Assembly: GCA_903873975.1 (NCBI GenBank)
Contig: CAIQQN010000104.1
Location: forward strand, 1 to 37,085
Length of the DNA stretch: 37,085 nt
From: an uncultured Anaerolineales bacterium
Lineage (GTDB): Bacteria; Chloroflexota; Anaerolineae; Anaerolineales; Villigracilaceae
Reading direction: 5' to 3'
Shown here: in pieces, positions 1 through 7,994 of the stretch
How positions within the stretch are numbered: the first letter of the stretch is position 1
Layout of the letters: each line of letters starts with the position of its first letter
Program-made: the position numbers and the translations under genes
The notes under the pieces: model-generated
The model's database searches: none
What the model saw: the letters and a program-made list of their open reading frames with translations, nothing else
Told to the model about the DNA's origin: nothing

Positions 1-1130
1 AACAGGAGATTATTGAGCAGGAAAAGCGCTTCGCGCGAAAATAGCGACGTCATATCTACTTCAGCGCGCAGGTCTTTCCAGCGATAAATTAACATGGCAA
101 CCGATATTACGAAGGTTATGCCAATAAATGCAAAGAACATCGGCCCGATCGCACTTTGGGCGAAAGCGTGGACCGAAGAAAGCACCCCGGAGCGGGTCAG
201 GAATGTGCCAAAGATGACCAGGGCATAGGTCAAAATTATGAGCAGCATGTTCCATTGTTTGAACATACCGCGCTTTTCTTGGATCATGACCGAGTGCAGG
301 AAAGCCGTCCCGGTCAGCCAGGGCATAAGGGCGGCAATTTCGACCGGGTCCCAGGACCAGTAACCTCCCCAGCCAAGCACATCGTAGGCCCAGCGCATCC
401 CCAGGACCAGGCCAAGAGACAGGAAAAGCCAGGCGACCAATGTCCAGCGGCGGGTGATGCGGATCCAGCGGTCATCTGAGCGGCCAGTGACCAGGGCGGC
501 AATGGCGAAGGCAAACGGGATGACAAAAGCGACAAAGCCCAGGTACAGCAGGGGGGGGTGGAGGATCATGCCGAGATGGCGCAGGAGTGGGTTCAACCCC
601 TGTCCATCTGGCGGATACGCCAGGACTGCTCCAACAGTAGCGAACATGCGCGCCACAAAATTACCGTCGAGAGTCTGCCACCAGCGCGCAAAAGGATTCT
701 CATAGAGAATTGACAATGACAAGAAAAAAGCCAGCGTGATCGAAGTCACCACGATAACCCAGGGCAGCAGTTCGCGGTCGCGATCCCACTTGCGCAAGGT
801 GACGGATGAGGCGAAGGCTGACATCAGCCACGACCACAGGACGAGCGATCCGGCTTGTCCGCCCCACAGGGCAGTTAACTTAAGATAGAAAGGCATATCG
901 TTGCTTGTCACCGAGTAGACATATTGGAGTTCATAATGTCCTGTGACGAGCAGGTCGGCGAGCGTCAAGACCGCCAGTGTGATCAACGGAAAGGTTAATA
1001 GCATGGCCCGCCGGGCGGCTTCCACCCAGCGGTCAGATTTGTCAAAGTAACCCACAACTGCTGCTCCCACACTAAAAAGTGCCGTTAGGAATGTCAGCAC
1101 AAACACGCCATAGCCAAATTGTGCAAGCAT
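1..1130 (-). CDS. ccmF: Cytochrome c maturation heme lyase subunit CcmF (partial, C-terminus beyond left edge)
   Basis: This multi-pass membrane protein of the system I cytochrome c maturation pathway takes heme from CcmE and helps attach it to apocytochrome c. Translating the minus strand from the ATG at 1128-1130 gives an open frame of about 376 codons that reaches the window edge without a stop. It contains the periplasmic tryptophan-rich WWD motif (WGGYWSWDP, encoded near 340-375) and the HPPLLYLG motif with its heme-ligand histidine, both characteristic of CcmF/CcmC. Full CcmF is usually 600 residues or more, so roughly the N-terminal half is present. An AGGAG-like ribosome site lies just before the ATG (1134-1139 on this strand). 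It follows ccmE by 65 bases, as in typical ccm operons. Confidence 0.93.
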   Translation of the reverse strand, partial: MLAQFGYGVFVLTFLTALFSVGAAVVGYFDKSDRWVEAARRAMLLTFPLITLAVLTLADLLVTGHYELQYVYSVTSNDMPFYLKLTALWGGQAGSLVLWSWLMSAFASSVTLRKWDRDRELLPWVIVVTSITLAFFLSLSILYENPFARWWQTLDGNFVARMFATVGAVLAYPPDGQGLNPLLRHLGMILHPPLLYLGFVAFVIPFAFAIAALVTGRSDDRWIRITRRWTLVAWLFLSLGLVLGMRWAYDVLGWGGYWSWDPVEIAALMPWLTGTAFLHSVMIQEKRGMFKQWNMLLIILTYALVIFGTFLTRSGVLSSVHAFAQSAIGPMFFAFIGITFVISVAMLIYRWKDLRAEVDMTSLFSREALFLLNNLL

Positions 1131-1195
1131 GAAGGCTCCTAGTGGAAGACTAATAGTGAGCAGGATGGTGCTGAGAAATCAATGAGACCAATGGA

Positions 1196-1708
1196 CTAAT
1201 TCCCGTTGACCACCTGGCTGGGAACAGCTTCCTGGTATTTGGTGGGGCACTTGAGCAAAAGTTCATCGGCATAAAAGATGCCATCCTCACTCAGATGACC
1301 GGTGATGATCGCCTGCGCCTCATCACGCAGCAGGTCGGGTTTTGGGCCATTATAGACAATGGTCAGCCGTGCCCGCTGTGGATCTGTGACCGCTGTGTGC
1401 AGCACTGCAGCCAATCCGCCGCCCATCTCAACGGAGGCGTTATCGCCGGGAACATGGGCGATCTCAAAGGTCAAATTCATTGTCTGCGGGTCATATTGGA
1501 TGGTATCACCAATAACTGCACCGGAGATACGTAGACTGCGTCCAACCAGGCTGTTGCCTTTCGATTTTAACTCATTCACTGTCATAAAGTATTCGGCATT
1601 AGCCCGCGTGGCTGAAACGATAAGATAAATCACTGCTGCCAGGATGAGCAAGCCGCCTACAATGAATTTCTCCCGGCCTTGAAAACCGGTCTGAGGTTTT
1701 TTTTGCAT
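1196..1708 (-). CDS. ccmE: Cytochrome c maturation heme chaperone CcmE, cysteine-type
   Basis: CcmE is a membrane-anchored periplasmic heme chaperone that hands heme to CcmF. The 170-residue product has an N-terminal membrane anchor (about residues 16-33), followed by the OB-fold beta barrel. The C-terminal heme-binding motif reads CPTKY (C154 to Y158), where the classic protein has HxxxY. This CxxxY form is known from the system I* variant of some bacteria and archaea. A TTG codon 33 bases upstream (1741) keeps the frame open, but I chose the ATG at 1706-1708 because GGAG at 1716-1719 sits seven bases before it, whereas the TTG has no ribosome site. ccmF follows 65 bases downstream. Confidence 0.92.
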   Translation of the reverse strand: MQKKPQTGFQGREKFIVGGLLILAAVIYLIVSATRANAEYFMTVNELKSKGNSLVGRSLRISGAVIGDTIQYDPQTMNLTFEIAHVPGDNASVEMGGGLAAVLHTAVTDPQRARLTIVYNGPKPDLLRDEAQAIITGHLSEDGIFYADELLLKCPTKYQEAVPSQVVNGN

Positions 1709-2006
1709 TTCATAACTCCAATTTTGTTCGGTAGAGTCCAAGCTAATTTTACATAAATAGATTAACGCAGTGTGAGAATGTGAAATATTCTACACGATTA
1801 ATACTACTAAACTAACCTGGTATGTAGGGTAAATTTAACCAATTCAGTCAAATCTAGGGCTATCATTTAATGGAAAATAATCGGGGTCACCCGTCCCATC
1901 TAAATTAGGGTCATCCGACACTGTAAATCAGAGACAAATGGTCGTAAATTTAGGGGCGTAAGATCAAATCAACTAAAACTTATCTTATATCCAAAAGGAG
2001 AGAAAA
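1709..2006. promoter_or_regulatory. Divergent intergenic region between ccmE and the doxX-like gene, with two GGGTCAYCCG repeats
   Basis: About 300 AT-rich bases separate two divergent genes and must carry both promoters, but I see no convincing -35/-10 pair on either strand. Two direct repeats matching GGGTCAYCCG occur at 1884-1893 and 1908-1917, 24 bases apart start to start. The first is embedded in a small palindrome (CGGG-N4-CCCG). They could be regulator half-sites. The plus-strand gene has a good ribosome site, AAGGAG, just before 2007. Confidence 0.45.
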
Positions 2007-2612
2007 ATGAACAATGCTGTTACCACCCGCAAGGGCGAAGTCATTCAGACCCCATCATTCATCACCAAGCTATTTAACCACCCACTGGCTGGCTTGATCT
2101 GGTTGCCGATTCGTGTGTGGATCGGCTGGCAGTGGGTGATGGCTTCTATACACAAGTTCGAGAGTCCGGCCTGGATGCAGACCGGCGCGGCTCTCAAGGG
2201 CTTCTGGATAGGCGCCGTTGCCATCCCCGCCACCGGGAGTGCTCCCATTCATTACGCCTGGTACCGGGCCTTCCTGCAATTGCTGCTGAACGCACATGCA
2301 TACACCTGGTTTGCCAAGCTGGTACCGGTCGGTGAATTCCTGGTCGGCGCCGCCATGATCCTGGGTATCTTCACTGGTTTTGCGGCTTTGATGGGCGGCT
2401 TCATGAACTTCAATTTCATGATGGCTGGCTCAGCGAGCGTCAACCCAATGTTCTTCCTCCTCTCGATCCTGCTGGTCCTGGCCTGGAAAGTCTCCGGCTA
2501 CTTTGGGGCGGATTACTTCCTGGTGCCGTGGTTCGGATCGCTTTTGAACCGTCAGAAGAAAGAAAAGACCGTTAAATTGCCAGTCCGGTCTCCCGAGGGA
2601 GCCGAGGCGTAG
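2007..2612 (+). CDS. DoxX-like integral membrane protein
   Basis: This 201-residue protein belongs to the DoxX/DoxD-like family of four-helix membrane proteins, some of which form the small subunit of archaeal thiosulfate:quinone oxidoreductase. Hydrophobic segments lie around residues 30-50, 105-125, 127-145 and 145-165. The stretch VGEFLVGAAMILGIFTGFAALMG is shortened here to its key feature, an E followed by a Gly-rich helix (VGEFLVGAAMILG), which is typical of DoxX proteins. The C-terminus is basic and cytoplasmic in character. The start is set by an AAGGAG site eight bases upstream. The gene stands alone between a divergent ccm operon and a terminator at 2634. The true substrate is unknown; a role in quinone-linked sulfur or thiol oxidation is only a family-level suggestion. 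Confidence 0.8.
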   Translation: MNNAVTTRKGEVIQTPSFITKLFNHPLAGLIWLPIRVWIGWQWVMASIHKFESPAWMQTGAALKGFWIGAVAIPATGSAPIHYAWYRAFLQLLLNAHAYTWFAKLVPVGEFLVGAAMILGIFTGFAALMGGFMNFNFMMAGSASVNPMFFLLSILLVLAWKVSGYFGADYFLVPWFGSLLNRQKKEKTVKLPVRSPEGAEA

Positions 2613-2633
2613 CTGGCTCGGAACAATCGAAAA

Positions 2634-2661
2634 GGCGGCGAAGGAACTCGCCGTCTTTTTT
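2634..2661 (+). terminator. Intrinsic terminator after the DoxX-like gene
   Basis: GGCGGCGA (2634-2641) pairs with TCGCCGTC (2648-2655) across a six-base loop, with one G-T pair, followed by six T. An AAAA run precedes the stem, so it may also stop minus-strand transcription from the response-regulator gene that ends at 2672. Confidence 0.88.
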
Positions 2662-2671
2662 GTTTAAGTGG

Positions 2672-3334
2672 TTATTCCCGTTTCATGCGCTCCGACAGAT
2701 GATACTTGACGGAATAAGTCGCCAGTTCAATGCGGTTGGTCAGTTGCAACTTCTCAAGAATGGTGCTGACATAGTTACGAGCGGTCTTTTCACTGAGGTT
2801 GAGGCTCTGGGCAATCTCGGCATTGGTCTTGCCCTGCCCCACTTCAAAGAGCACCGCCATTTCCCGCTCGGTCAGGTCGCGGAAAGCGTCTTCCTCCTCC
2901 TTGTGTTCGGCAGCTCGCACGCGGGCAAATAAACGGCTTGTGGTGGCCGCGTCCATCACTGAGTTTCCCTGCGCTGCAGCGCGAATGCCGCGCAGGACCT
3001 CCTCGTTGCCCACCTCTTTCAATAAATAGCCAACCGCCCCGGCCCGGATTGCGCTCATGACCAGCTCTTCGTCCGCAAAAGAGGTGAGCATGACGACTTT
3101 GATCTCTGGGAAACTGTCTACGATTTGGCGGGTGGCCTCTAGACCGCCTTCACCGGGAAGACGGATGTCCATCAGCACCACCTGCGGATGGAAATGCCCG
3201 ACCGCCTGTAAAGCCTCCGAGGCTGTCCCGGCTTCACCGATCACCTCCATGTCGGTCTGGTCATTGATGAGAGTTTTCAATCCCAACCGCACCAGGGCAT
3301 GGTCGTCGACCAAAACCACTGGAATCTTGCTCAT
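2672..3334 (-). CDS. NarL/LuxR-family response regulator
   Basis: This 220-residue two-component response regulator probably binds DNA when phosphorylated by the neighbouring histidine kinase. The receiver domain spans about residues 4-120, with acidic pocket D10-D11, phospho-acceptor D56 in LMDIRLP, switch T84 and conserved K106. A LuxR-type helix-turn-helix follows (about 150-210, LTEREMAVL...NAEIAQSLNLSEKTARNYVSTIL). The ATG at 3332-3334 overlaps the TGA of the kinase gene in an ATGA arrangement, so the two are translationally coupled. Target genes cannot be read from the sequence; the divergent region around 1709-2006 and its repeats are one nearby possibility. Confidence 0.95.
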   Translation of the reverse strand: MSKIPVVLVDDHALVRLGLKTLINDQTDMEVIGEAGTASEALQAVGHFHPQVVLMDIRLPGEGGLEATRQIVDSFPEIKVVMLTSFADEELVMSAIRAGAVGYLLKEVGNEEVLRGIRAAAQGNSVMDAATTSRLFARVRAAEHKEEEDAFRDLTEREMAVLFEVGQGKTNAEIAQSLNLSEKTARNYVSTILEKLQLTNRIELATYSVKYHLSERMKRE

Positions 3335-4737
3335 CGTTTCTCCTCCATAGGAATATCGAGTGTCACGCTGGTACCCTTTTCTAATTTATCAATTGTCAAC
3401 TGCCCATGCAACAAGGCGGCCCGGTCACGCATGTTCCGCAAGCCGTGTCCTCCTGTAACTTGGGCTGGTAGGCCGATCCCGTCATCCTTGACTATCACAC
3501 GCAGGCGGTCTTCCCTGCAGTCAGTCGTGACCGTGACATGTCGGGCATGGGCATGCCGGACGATGTTTGCCAGGACTTCCTGTAGGATTGCCATGACATG
3601 GATGTTATGCTCGGGGGTAAGGAAACACGAATCGGGTAGATCAAGGTTCAGGTCCACGGCCACCAGCGAGCTGAAGCGCGGGTCGGTTGCCAGCTTCTGA
3701 ATTGCAAGCTTGAGGGGTTCCGGCGATTTGGCCGGGGTGTGCAACTGGCTCAGGTTCTGACGCAAATCGCCGATGGCATCGTCCAGCACGCCGACAGCGG
3801 TCGCCAGGCGGCTGGCTAGCGGGGTTTCATGCGCAGCTAGTTTTTCTGCAGAGCGGACGAGCAGGCCAGCCGTATACACTTTCTGGATGGTGCCATCGTG
3901 CAGTTCACGGGCGATCCGCTCGCGTTCATCCGCAAGTATGCGCTCCTGTTCCATGGCTTCGATCTGGCGGCTGGTCTCAATGTCAAAAATTTCCAAAAAC
4001 CTGATCGTGGTCATTGCCATTGCTAGGCCGATCATCGCTCGAATGAGTTGGGGAGGAACGAGCAAGTAGCGTGTGAAGGTGTCCGTATTCAACCAGTTTC
4101 CCGGAAAAAAGGGGACTGGAGGAGCGATTAATCCGGCCGCCAGTGCATATATTGCCATGGCGATCCCCGAAAGCTGCAGAGCTCGCACGATCCTGGGTAC
4201 ATTGTAGGGGGCGATCCGTTTGAGGGTGTGTTCGCGCAAGGCGTAGGCAGCCAGCAATCCACTCGGTAGACCAATGAAGTAACGGGTCAGCGCATTTACA
4301 GCGTTATACCAGGTATTTAAATCAGTGAACCAGATCCGGAAGGGGAACAAAGAGAGCACCAGCCAGCTCACCAACAGGGCGGCAAAACCGGCATGCAGCC
4401 AGCGACGGTGCTTCAAAGGCTCCAGTAGCGCCAGCCCAAACCCATACAGGCAGGCAAAAGAGGCGGCTAGCAGCAGGAGGTGGATATATTGCAGATAAAG
4501 GATGATTCCGGGAGCCAGGTATTCAGCCTGCAATGGGATAAAAAGATCGCCCCACTCGTGAAACCCGTGCAGGAAACCGAAGGCAGCCAGCCAGTTCACG
4601 CTGCGCGCCAGGTCCAGATGGGATGAATGCCTGGACTGAAGGGCAATCGCCAGACCCAGTACGAAGAACGTCAGTCCATAGATGAAATAGATGATTTCGT
4701 GATTGACGGTAAAGAGATTTCGGATAAAGTCAATCAT
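3331..4737 (-). CDS. Membrane sensor histidine kinase (HisKA_3 / NarL-type)
   Basis: The 468-residue protein has about seven hydrophobic segments in its first 250 residues, in the pattern of a multi-pass membrane sensor with no recognisable extracytoplasmic domain. A linker (about 251-270) leads to a HisKA_3 dimerisation domain with phospho-acceptor H280 in RIARELHDG. The ATPase domain has an N-box residue N391, DDGIG (418-422) and the GGHGLRNM box (429-436), as expected for the NarX/DesK-like class that pairs with LuxR-type regulators. The gene overlaps the regulator by four bases. No ribosome site is obvious before the ATG; a TATAAT element on the minus strand (4745-4750) lies only seven bases upstream, which would give a leaderless transcript if used. 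The signal sensed is unknown. Confidence 0.93.
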   Translation of the reverse strand: MIDFIRNLFTVNHEIIYFIYGLTFFVLGLAIALQSRHSSHLDLARSVNWLAAFGFLHGFHEWGDLFIPLQAEYLAPGIILYLQYIHLLLLAASFACLYGFGLALLEPLKHRRWLHAGFAALLVSWLVLSLFPFRIWFTDLNTWYNAVNALTRYFIGLPSGLLAAYALREHTLKRIAPYNVPRIVRALQLSGIAMAIYALAAGLIAPPVPFFPGNWLNTDTFTRYLLVPPQLIRAMIGLAMAMTTIRFLEIFDIETSRQIEAMEQERILADERERIARELHDGTIQKVYTAGLLVRSAEKLAAHETPLASRLATAVGVLDDAIGDLRQNLSQLHTPAKSPEPLKLAIQKLATDPRFSSLVAVDLNLDLPDSCFLTPEHNIHVMAILQEVLANIVRHAHARHVTVTTDCREDRLRVIVKDDGIGLPAQVTGGHGLRNMRDRAALLHGQLTIDKLEKGTSVTLDIPMEEKR

Positions 4738-4797
4738 AAAATAGATTATAGCACTGCAATCTAAAAAGGGATTTGGCCCCTCTCCACCGCTTTGTCA

Positions 4798-5712
4798 TCA
4801 GGCTGTGTTTTTTGTTTCCGCCCGTAACCGCATCCCACAGGTACGGCAAAACACATCGCTAGGTTGCGCCCGCTTGCCGCATTGAAGGCAGTATACATCC
4901 ACGGGTTCGCTCGGTTGTTGCGATTGTGTGTGTCGTTTGCGCGAGGCAAAGGAAAGGCGCGTACCACTTTTCCAGATATATAGACCACCCACTATACTGA
5001 CCACGATTAGCGCTCCTCCAATCCCTGCCAATATCCATGGCATGACACCGCTCATCGTAACCCGGCCGGGCGTGCTCGCGTTGAGTGGCTGCGCCGGTTG
5101 GACTGGCAGCCCGGTGGTGCTTAATGTGTCAGTCGCTTTCTGGTAATCAGCAATTAGAGTGAAAGATTCCCCCGTTGCCAGAGGCTGAGGTGTCGATTGA
5201 TAGTAGGTGAAACCATTTTGACCGACGCTGCTTTTTGTGAGAATGGGGTCTGTTACCAAGTCCGTAGCACCGACCGGCTGCTGAAGGGCGACTGCAAACG
5301 TATCTACTGCATAGTCGCCAGCCCATTCATAGACAATGTGACGAGCGGTCCCATTTTTTTCCAGGGCATCGTAATATTCCACCTGCATCTCCCGCAAATT
5401 AGCCGTGATCGTCAGTGTTGCCCACGATCCTTGCACGGTACGATCATAGGGAGCGTTGAGAAGCCCGCTTACCGGGTCTGAGACTGCCACCGCATAAACT
5501 TCAGCTTGGGCAGGGACCCGCAAATTCAGAGTTGCCGGAAGCGTGGAATCGGTGGATAGTGAAATGCGATAAATTACCAGCACAGCTGGCTGGTCATATT
5601 CCGGCCAGACTTGCACGTCCACTGAACTCATGCTGACCTCACTCTGTGCCTGAACATGGAAGGAAACCCACAGAGCTGCCAGAACAGCTAAAACCACAAA
5701 ATATTTCCTCAT
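4798..5712 (-). CDS. Secreted, membrane-anchored protein with C-terminal cytoplasmic zinc ribbon
   Basis: The 304-residue protein starts with a signal peptide (about residues 1-22, ending near VQA-QS). An extracytoplasmic domain of about 190 residues follows, rich in beta-strand-like sequence. A single transmembrane helix lies at about 226-250 (WILAGIGGALIVVSIVGGLYIW). After it, a basic stretch leads to a short zinc ribbon, CLQCGKRAQPSDVFCRTCG, with two CxxC knuckles. I do not recognise the outer domain; similar proteins occur in Anaerolineae and often carry no functional name. The start is supported by AAAGGTG upstream. It lies 60 bases before the kinase gene on the same strand, so it could be part of the signalling unit, for example as a partner of the sensor. 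Confidence 0.8.
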   Translation of the reverse strand: MRKYFVVLAVLAALWVSFHVQAQSEVSMSSVDVQVWPEYDQPAVLVIYRISLSTDSTLPATLNLRVPAQAEVYAVAVSDPVSGLLNAPYDRTVQGSWATLTITANLREMQVEYYDALEKNGTARHIVYEWAGDYAVDTFAVALQQPVGATDLVTDPILTKSSVGQNGFTYYQSTPQPLATGESFTLIADYQKATDTLSTTGLPVQPAQPLNASTPGRVTMSGVMPWILAGIGGALIVVSIVGGLYIWKSGTRLSFASRKRHTQSQQPSEPVDVYCLQCGKRAQPSDVFCRTCGMRLRAETKNTA

Positions 5713-5741
5713 CCAAACACCTTTAATAGAATAAGAATAGT

Positions 5742-6656
5742 CTATGTCTTAATCTTACCACGGACAGAAATGACCTTGACCAGTGACCAGACAGTCCGGT
5801 TGACCGGTATCTGGAGATTTTTCTCCTCCGCCAGGTGAATGACCTCACCGTTAATCGCATCAATTTCAGTTGGCGCACCGCGCAGGATATCTTGCAGCAT
5901 TGAGGATTGGTTCTCTGCCGTCCGCCGCGCCACCTCTTCGGCAGCACGTTCAGGATTCAGGAATGGCAGCGCGACTCCTAGTTCTTTTGCCACTGTAGCG
6001 GTTTCCCGTGCCAGTTCTCCCATCAGTGCCCGCGCGGGCGGGTGTTCGAGTAGTTTGCCATTATTTACCCGTAACAGCGCGGTCAACGGATTGATAGCCG
6101 AACTGACTACCAATTTGCCCCATACCAGCGATTGCACATTGTCTACCACATTTACAACAAAACCTGCCCTGTGGATCATCTTTTCAAGTGGGGACAGGCG
6201 CGTGTGGGACTCAAGCGACACCGGTCCCTCTCCGCCCAGGCAGACCAGACCGGGTGCGAGCAGTGTCGCACCAAGTGTGGTTACTCCCCGGGCTACGCGC
6301 GGCAGGCCCAGGGTTCCAGCGAGAATTGTATCGTTCCCGAGTCCGTTTTGGAGCGTTAATGCAACTCCATCTTCGGCGAGACAATTTGACAATTGTCGGG
6401 CAGCGTGTTCCGTCTGCCAGGCTTTGACCAGCACTAGCGCAAAATGCATGCCTTTGCATTCAGCCGGTTTGTCCGTCGCATGAACCTGAAACGCCCGGTC
6501 ATTGCCGTCTACCCGTACGCCATTTTCGCTTAGGGCAGCCAATCCCTCCGCCCAGGTACCGAGCATGGTGACGGATATATCCGCCGCGGCAAGCCGCGCC
6601 GCAAACAGAGTAGCCAGCGCGCCGGTGCCTAGAATAAGGATCGAGTCACTATTCAT
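5742..6656 (-). CDS. panE: 2-dehydropantoate 2-reductase (ketopantoate reductase)
   Basis: The enzyme reduces ketopantoate to pantoate with NADPH, the second step of pantothenate synthesis from ketoisovalerate. The product starts with a Rossmann dinucleotide motif (ILGTGALATLFAARL, from residue 8) and has the conserved LVKAWQT segment with the catalytic-type lysine. The family motif around KLVVSSAINPLTALL follows in the C-terminal helical domain. The reading frame is open for 16 further codons upstream. The ATG at 6654-6656 was chosen because it aligns with family starts and overlaps the panB stop as ATGA, showing translational coupling. At 304 residues it has normal length. The final step gene panC is not in this window. 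Confidence 0.93.
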   Translation of the reverse strand: MNSDSILILGTGALATLFAARLAAADISVTMLGTWAEGLAALSENGVRVDGNDRAFQVHATDKPAECKGMHFALVLVKAWQTEHAARQLSNCLAEDGVALTLQNGLGNDTILAGTLGLPRVARGVTTLGATLLAPGLVCLGGEGPVSLESHTRLSPLEKMIHRAGFVVNVVDNVQSLVWGKLVVSSAINPLTALLRVNNGKLLEHPPARALMGELARETATVAKELGVALPFLNPERAAEEVARRTAENQSSMLQDILRGAPTEIDAINGEVIHLAEEKNLQIPVNRTVWSLVKVISVRGKIKT

Positions 6657-7555
6657 TCGTGTCTTTGTATCTGGCGGTCGAAATGATGAATAAAAGCTTC
6701 CCATTCTTCATCGGGCATCTCCACGGTATGCTCCTTCGCCGGGAAAATGTGGCCTTGTACATCGGCGATATAAGAAGTGATGGCATTCAGCATTTCGGTG
6801 TGCAGGTCGGCGTATTTGCGGACGAATTTGGGCGTGAAGCGGTCGAATAGACCCAGAATATCGTGTGTCACCAGCACCTGGCCGTCACAACCTTCGCCTG
6901 CTCCGATGCCGATGGTGGGGATGGTCAGTCGCTTGGAAACCATCCTGGCCAGCCGGGCCGGGACGGATTCGAGCACCAGGCTGAAACACCCGGCTTCTTC
7001 AAGGAGAATTGCATCCTCGAACAGTCGCTCGGCGGTTATGGCGGTGCGTCCTTGCGGGCGGAAGCCGCCCAACAGGTTGACCGATTGTGGTGTCAGGCCG
7101 AGGTGCCCCATTACAGGAATCCCCGCTCCAATGATGGCGCGGATGGCGTTCAGGCGTTCACGTCCTCCCTCCAGTTTGACTGCCTCCATACCGCCTTGCT
7201 GGAGGAACCGCCCTGCATTACGAATGGCTTCTTCTGTTGAGACCTGGTAGGACATGAAAGGCATGTCCCCGATGAGCAGGGCCGCTCTGACTCCGCGTGC
7301 CACCGCGCGGCAATGGTGCAGCATCTCATCCATTGTAACCGGCAGGGTGTTTTCGTAGCCCAGTACCACCATGCCGAGTGAATCACCGACCAGGATGGCA
7401 TCGATTCCAGCCTGGTCAAGGACAAGCGCAGTGGGGTAATCGTAGCCGGTCAACATGGCTATTGATTCGCCACGTTCTTTTTTCAGGCGGAACGCCAGTG
7501 TGGTTATTTTCTTGCGCGTGGTTTGCGTTGTGGCATTAGGGGGAAGTGTGGACAT
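6653..7555 (-). CDS. panB: 3-methyl-2-oxobutanoate hydroxymethyltransferase (ketopantoate hydroxymethyltransferase)
   Basis: PanB adds a hydroxymethyl group from methylene-tetrahydrofolate to 2-oxoisovalerate, giving ketopantoate. The 300-residue protein has the (beta/alpha)8 hallmarks: MLTGYDYP near residue 35, metal-binding LVGDSLGM (D58), GDMPF (D97), KLEGG (E129), and the IGIGAGEGCDGQVLV motif. The start is fixed by a strong AAAGGAGGG ribosome site six bases upstream of the ATG. It is followed directly by panE with a four-base overlap, so the two steps are made from one message. About 190 bases upstream separate it from the divergent YtxH-like gene. Confidence 0.97.
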   Translation of the reverse strand: MSTLPPNATTQTTRKKITTLAFRLKKERGESIAMLTGYDYPTALVLDQAGIDAILVGDSLGMVVLGYENTLPVTMDEMLHHCRAVARGVRAALLIGDMPFMSYQVSTEEAIRNAGRFLQQGGMEAVKLEGGRERLNAIRAIIGAGIPVMGHLGLTPQSVNLLGGFRPQGRTAITAERLFEDAILLEEAGCFSLVLESVPARLARMVSKRLTIPTIGIGAGEGCDGQVLVTHDILGLFDRFTPKFVRKYADLHTEMLNAITSYIADVQGHIFPAKEHTVEMPDEEWEAFIHHFDRQIQRHE

Positions 7556-7701
7556 GGTACCCTCCTTTCAGGTAGGGGCCGGGTTGTAATTAATGTTGCA
7601 GGTTGGACTTAATTTTACTGTCGCGTTCCAAAAGATACGCGCAACACTGGCTATTATTCCACAAATATAGTACTATGGCAATCTTCCATCGTATTTCATT
7701 T

Positions 7702-7719
7702 TGTTCTATAATATGAACA
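7702..7719 (+). promoter_or_regulatory. Palindrome over a -10 element upstream of the YtxH-like gene
   Basis: TGTTC (7702-7706) and GAACA (7715-7719) form an inverted repeat around TATAATAT, which contains a consensus -10 box (TATAAT, 7707-7712). No good -35 element is seen 16-18 bases upstream, as expected for some activated promoters. The arms resemble GTTC/GAAC half-sites, but their order and spacing differ from a DinR/LexA box. A repressor or activator site is inferred. Confidence 0.4.
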
Positions 7720-7749
7720 CAATCATAACCGTTTTCACAGGAGGCTTCT

Positions 7750-7965
7750 ATGCGACGGGCTTTTAGTTTTTTCATTGGTACGTTGATCGGCGGAGTAATT
7801 GGGGCAGCATTGGCGCTGCTTTTCGCCCCTTCAGCAGGCGAGGAACTGCGCGTTCAGATTAACGATCGCACCCAGGGTTTGGTTGCCGATATCCGCCATG
7901 CGGCTAATACGAAACGGATTGAATTGCAGGATCGGTTGGAGACTTTACGCGCCCCACGGGCGTAG
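7750..7965 (+). CDS. YtxH-domain small membrane protein
   Basis: The 71-residue protein has one N-terminal glycine-rich transmembrane helix (FSFFIGTLIGGVIGAALALLFAP reduced to its key part, GTLIGGVIGAALALLFAPSAG) ending in the FAPxSG/APSAGEELR signature of YtxH-like proteins. A charged amphipathic cytoplasmic helix with possible coiled-coil character follows. A consensus AGGAGG ribosome site lies five bases upstream of the ATG. YtxH proteins are associated with general stress in Firmicutes, but their biochemical role is not known. It stands alone, and its C-terminus is short compared with many family members. Confidence 0.78.
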   Translation: MRRAFSFFIGTLIGGVIGAALALLFAPSAGEELRVQINDRTQGLVADIRHAANTKRIELQDRLETLRAPRA

Positions 7966-7994
7966 ATCCACCGGCGGGCATTCTAAAAATTGCC

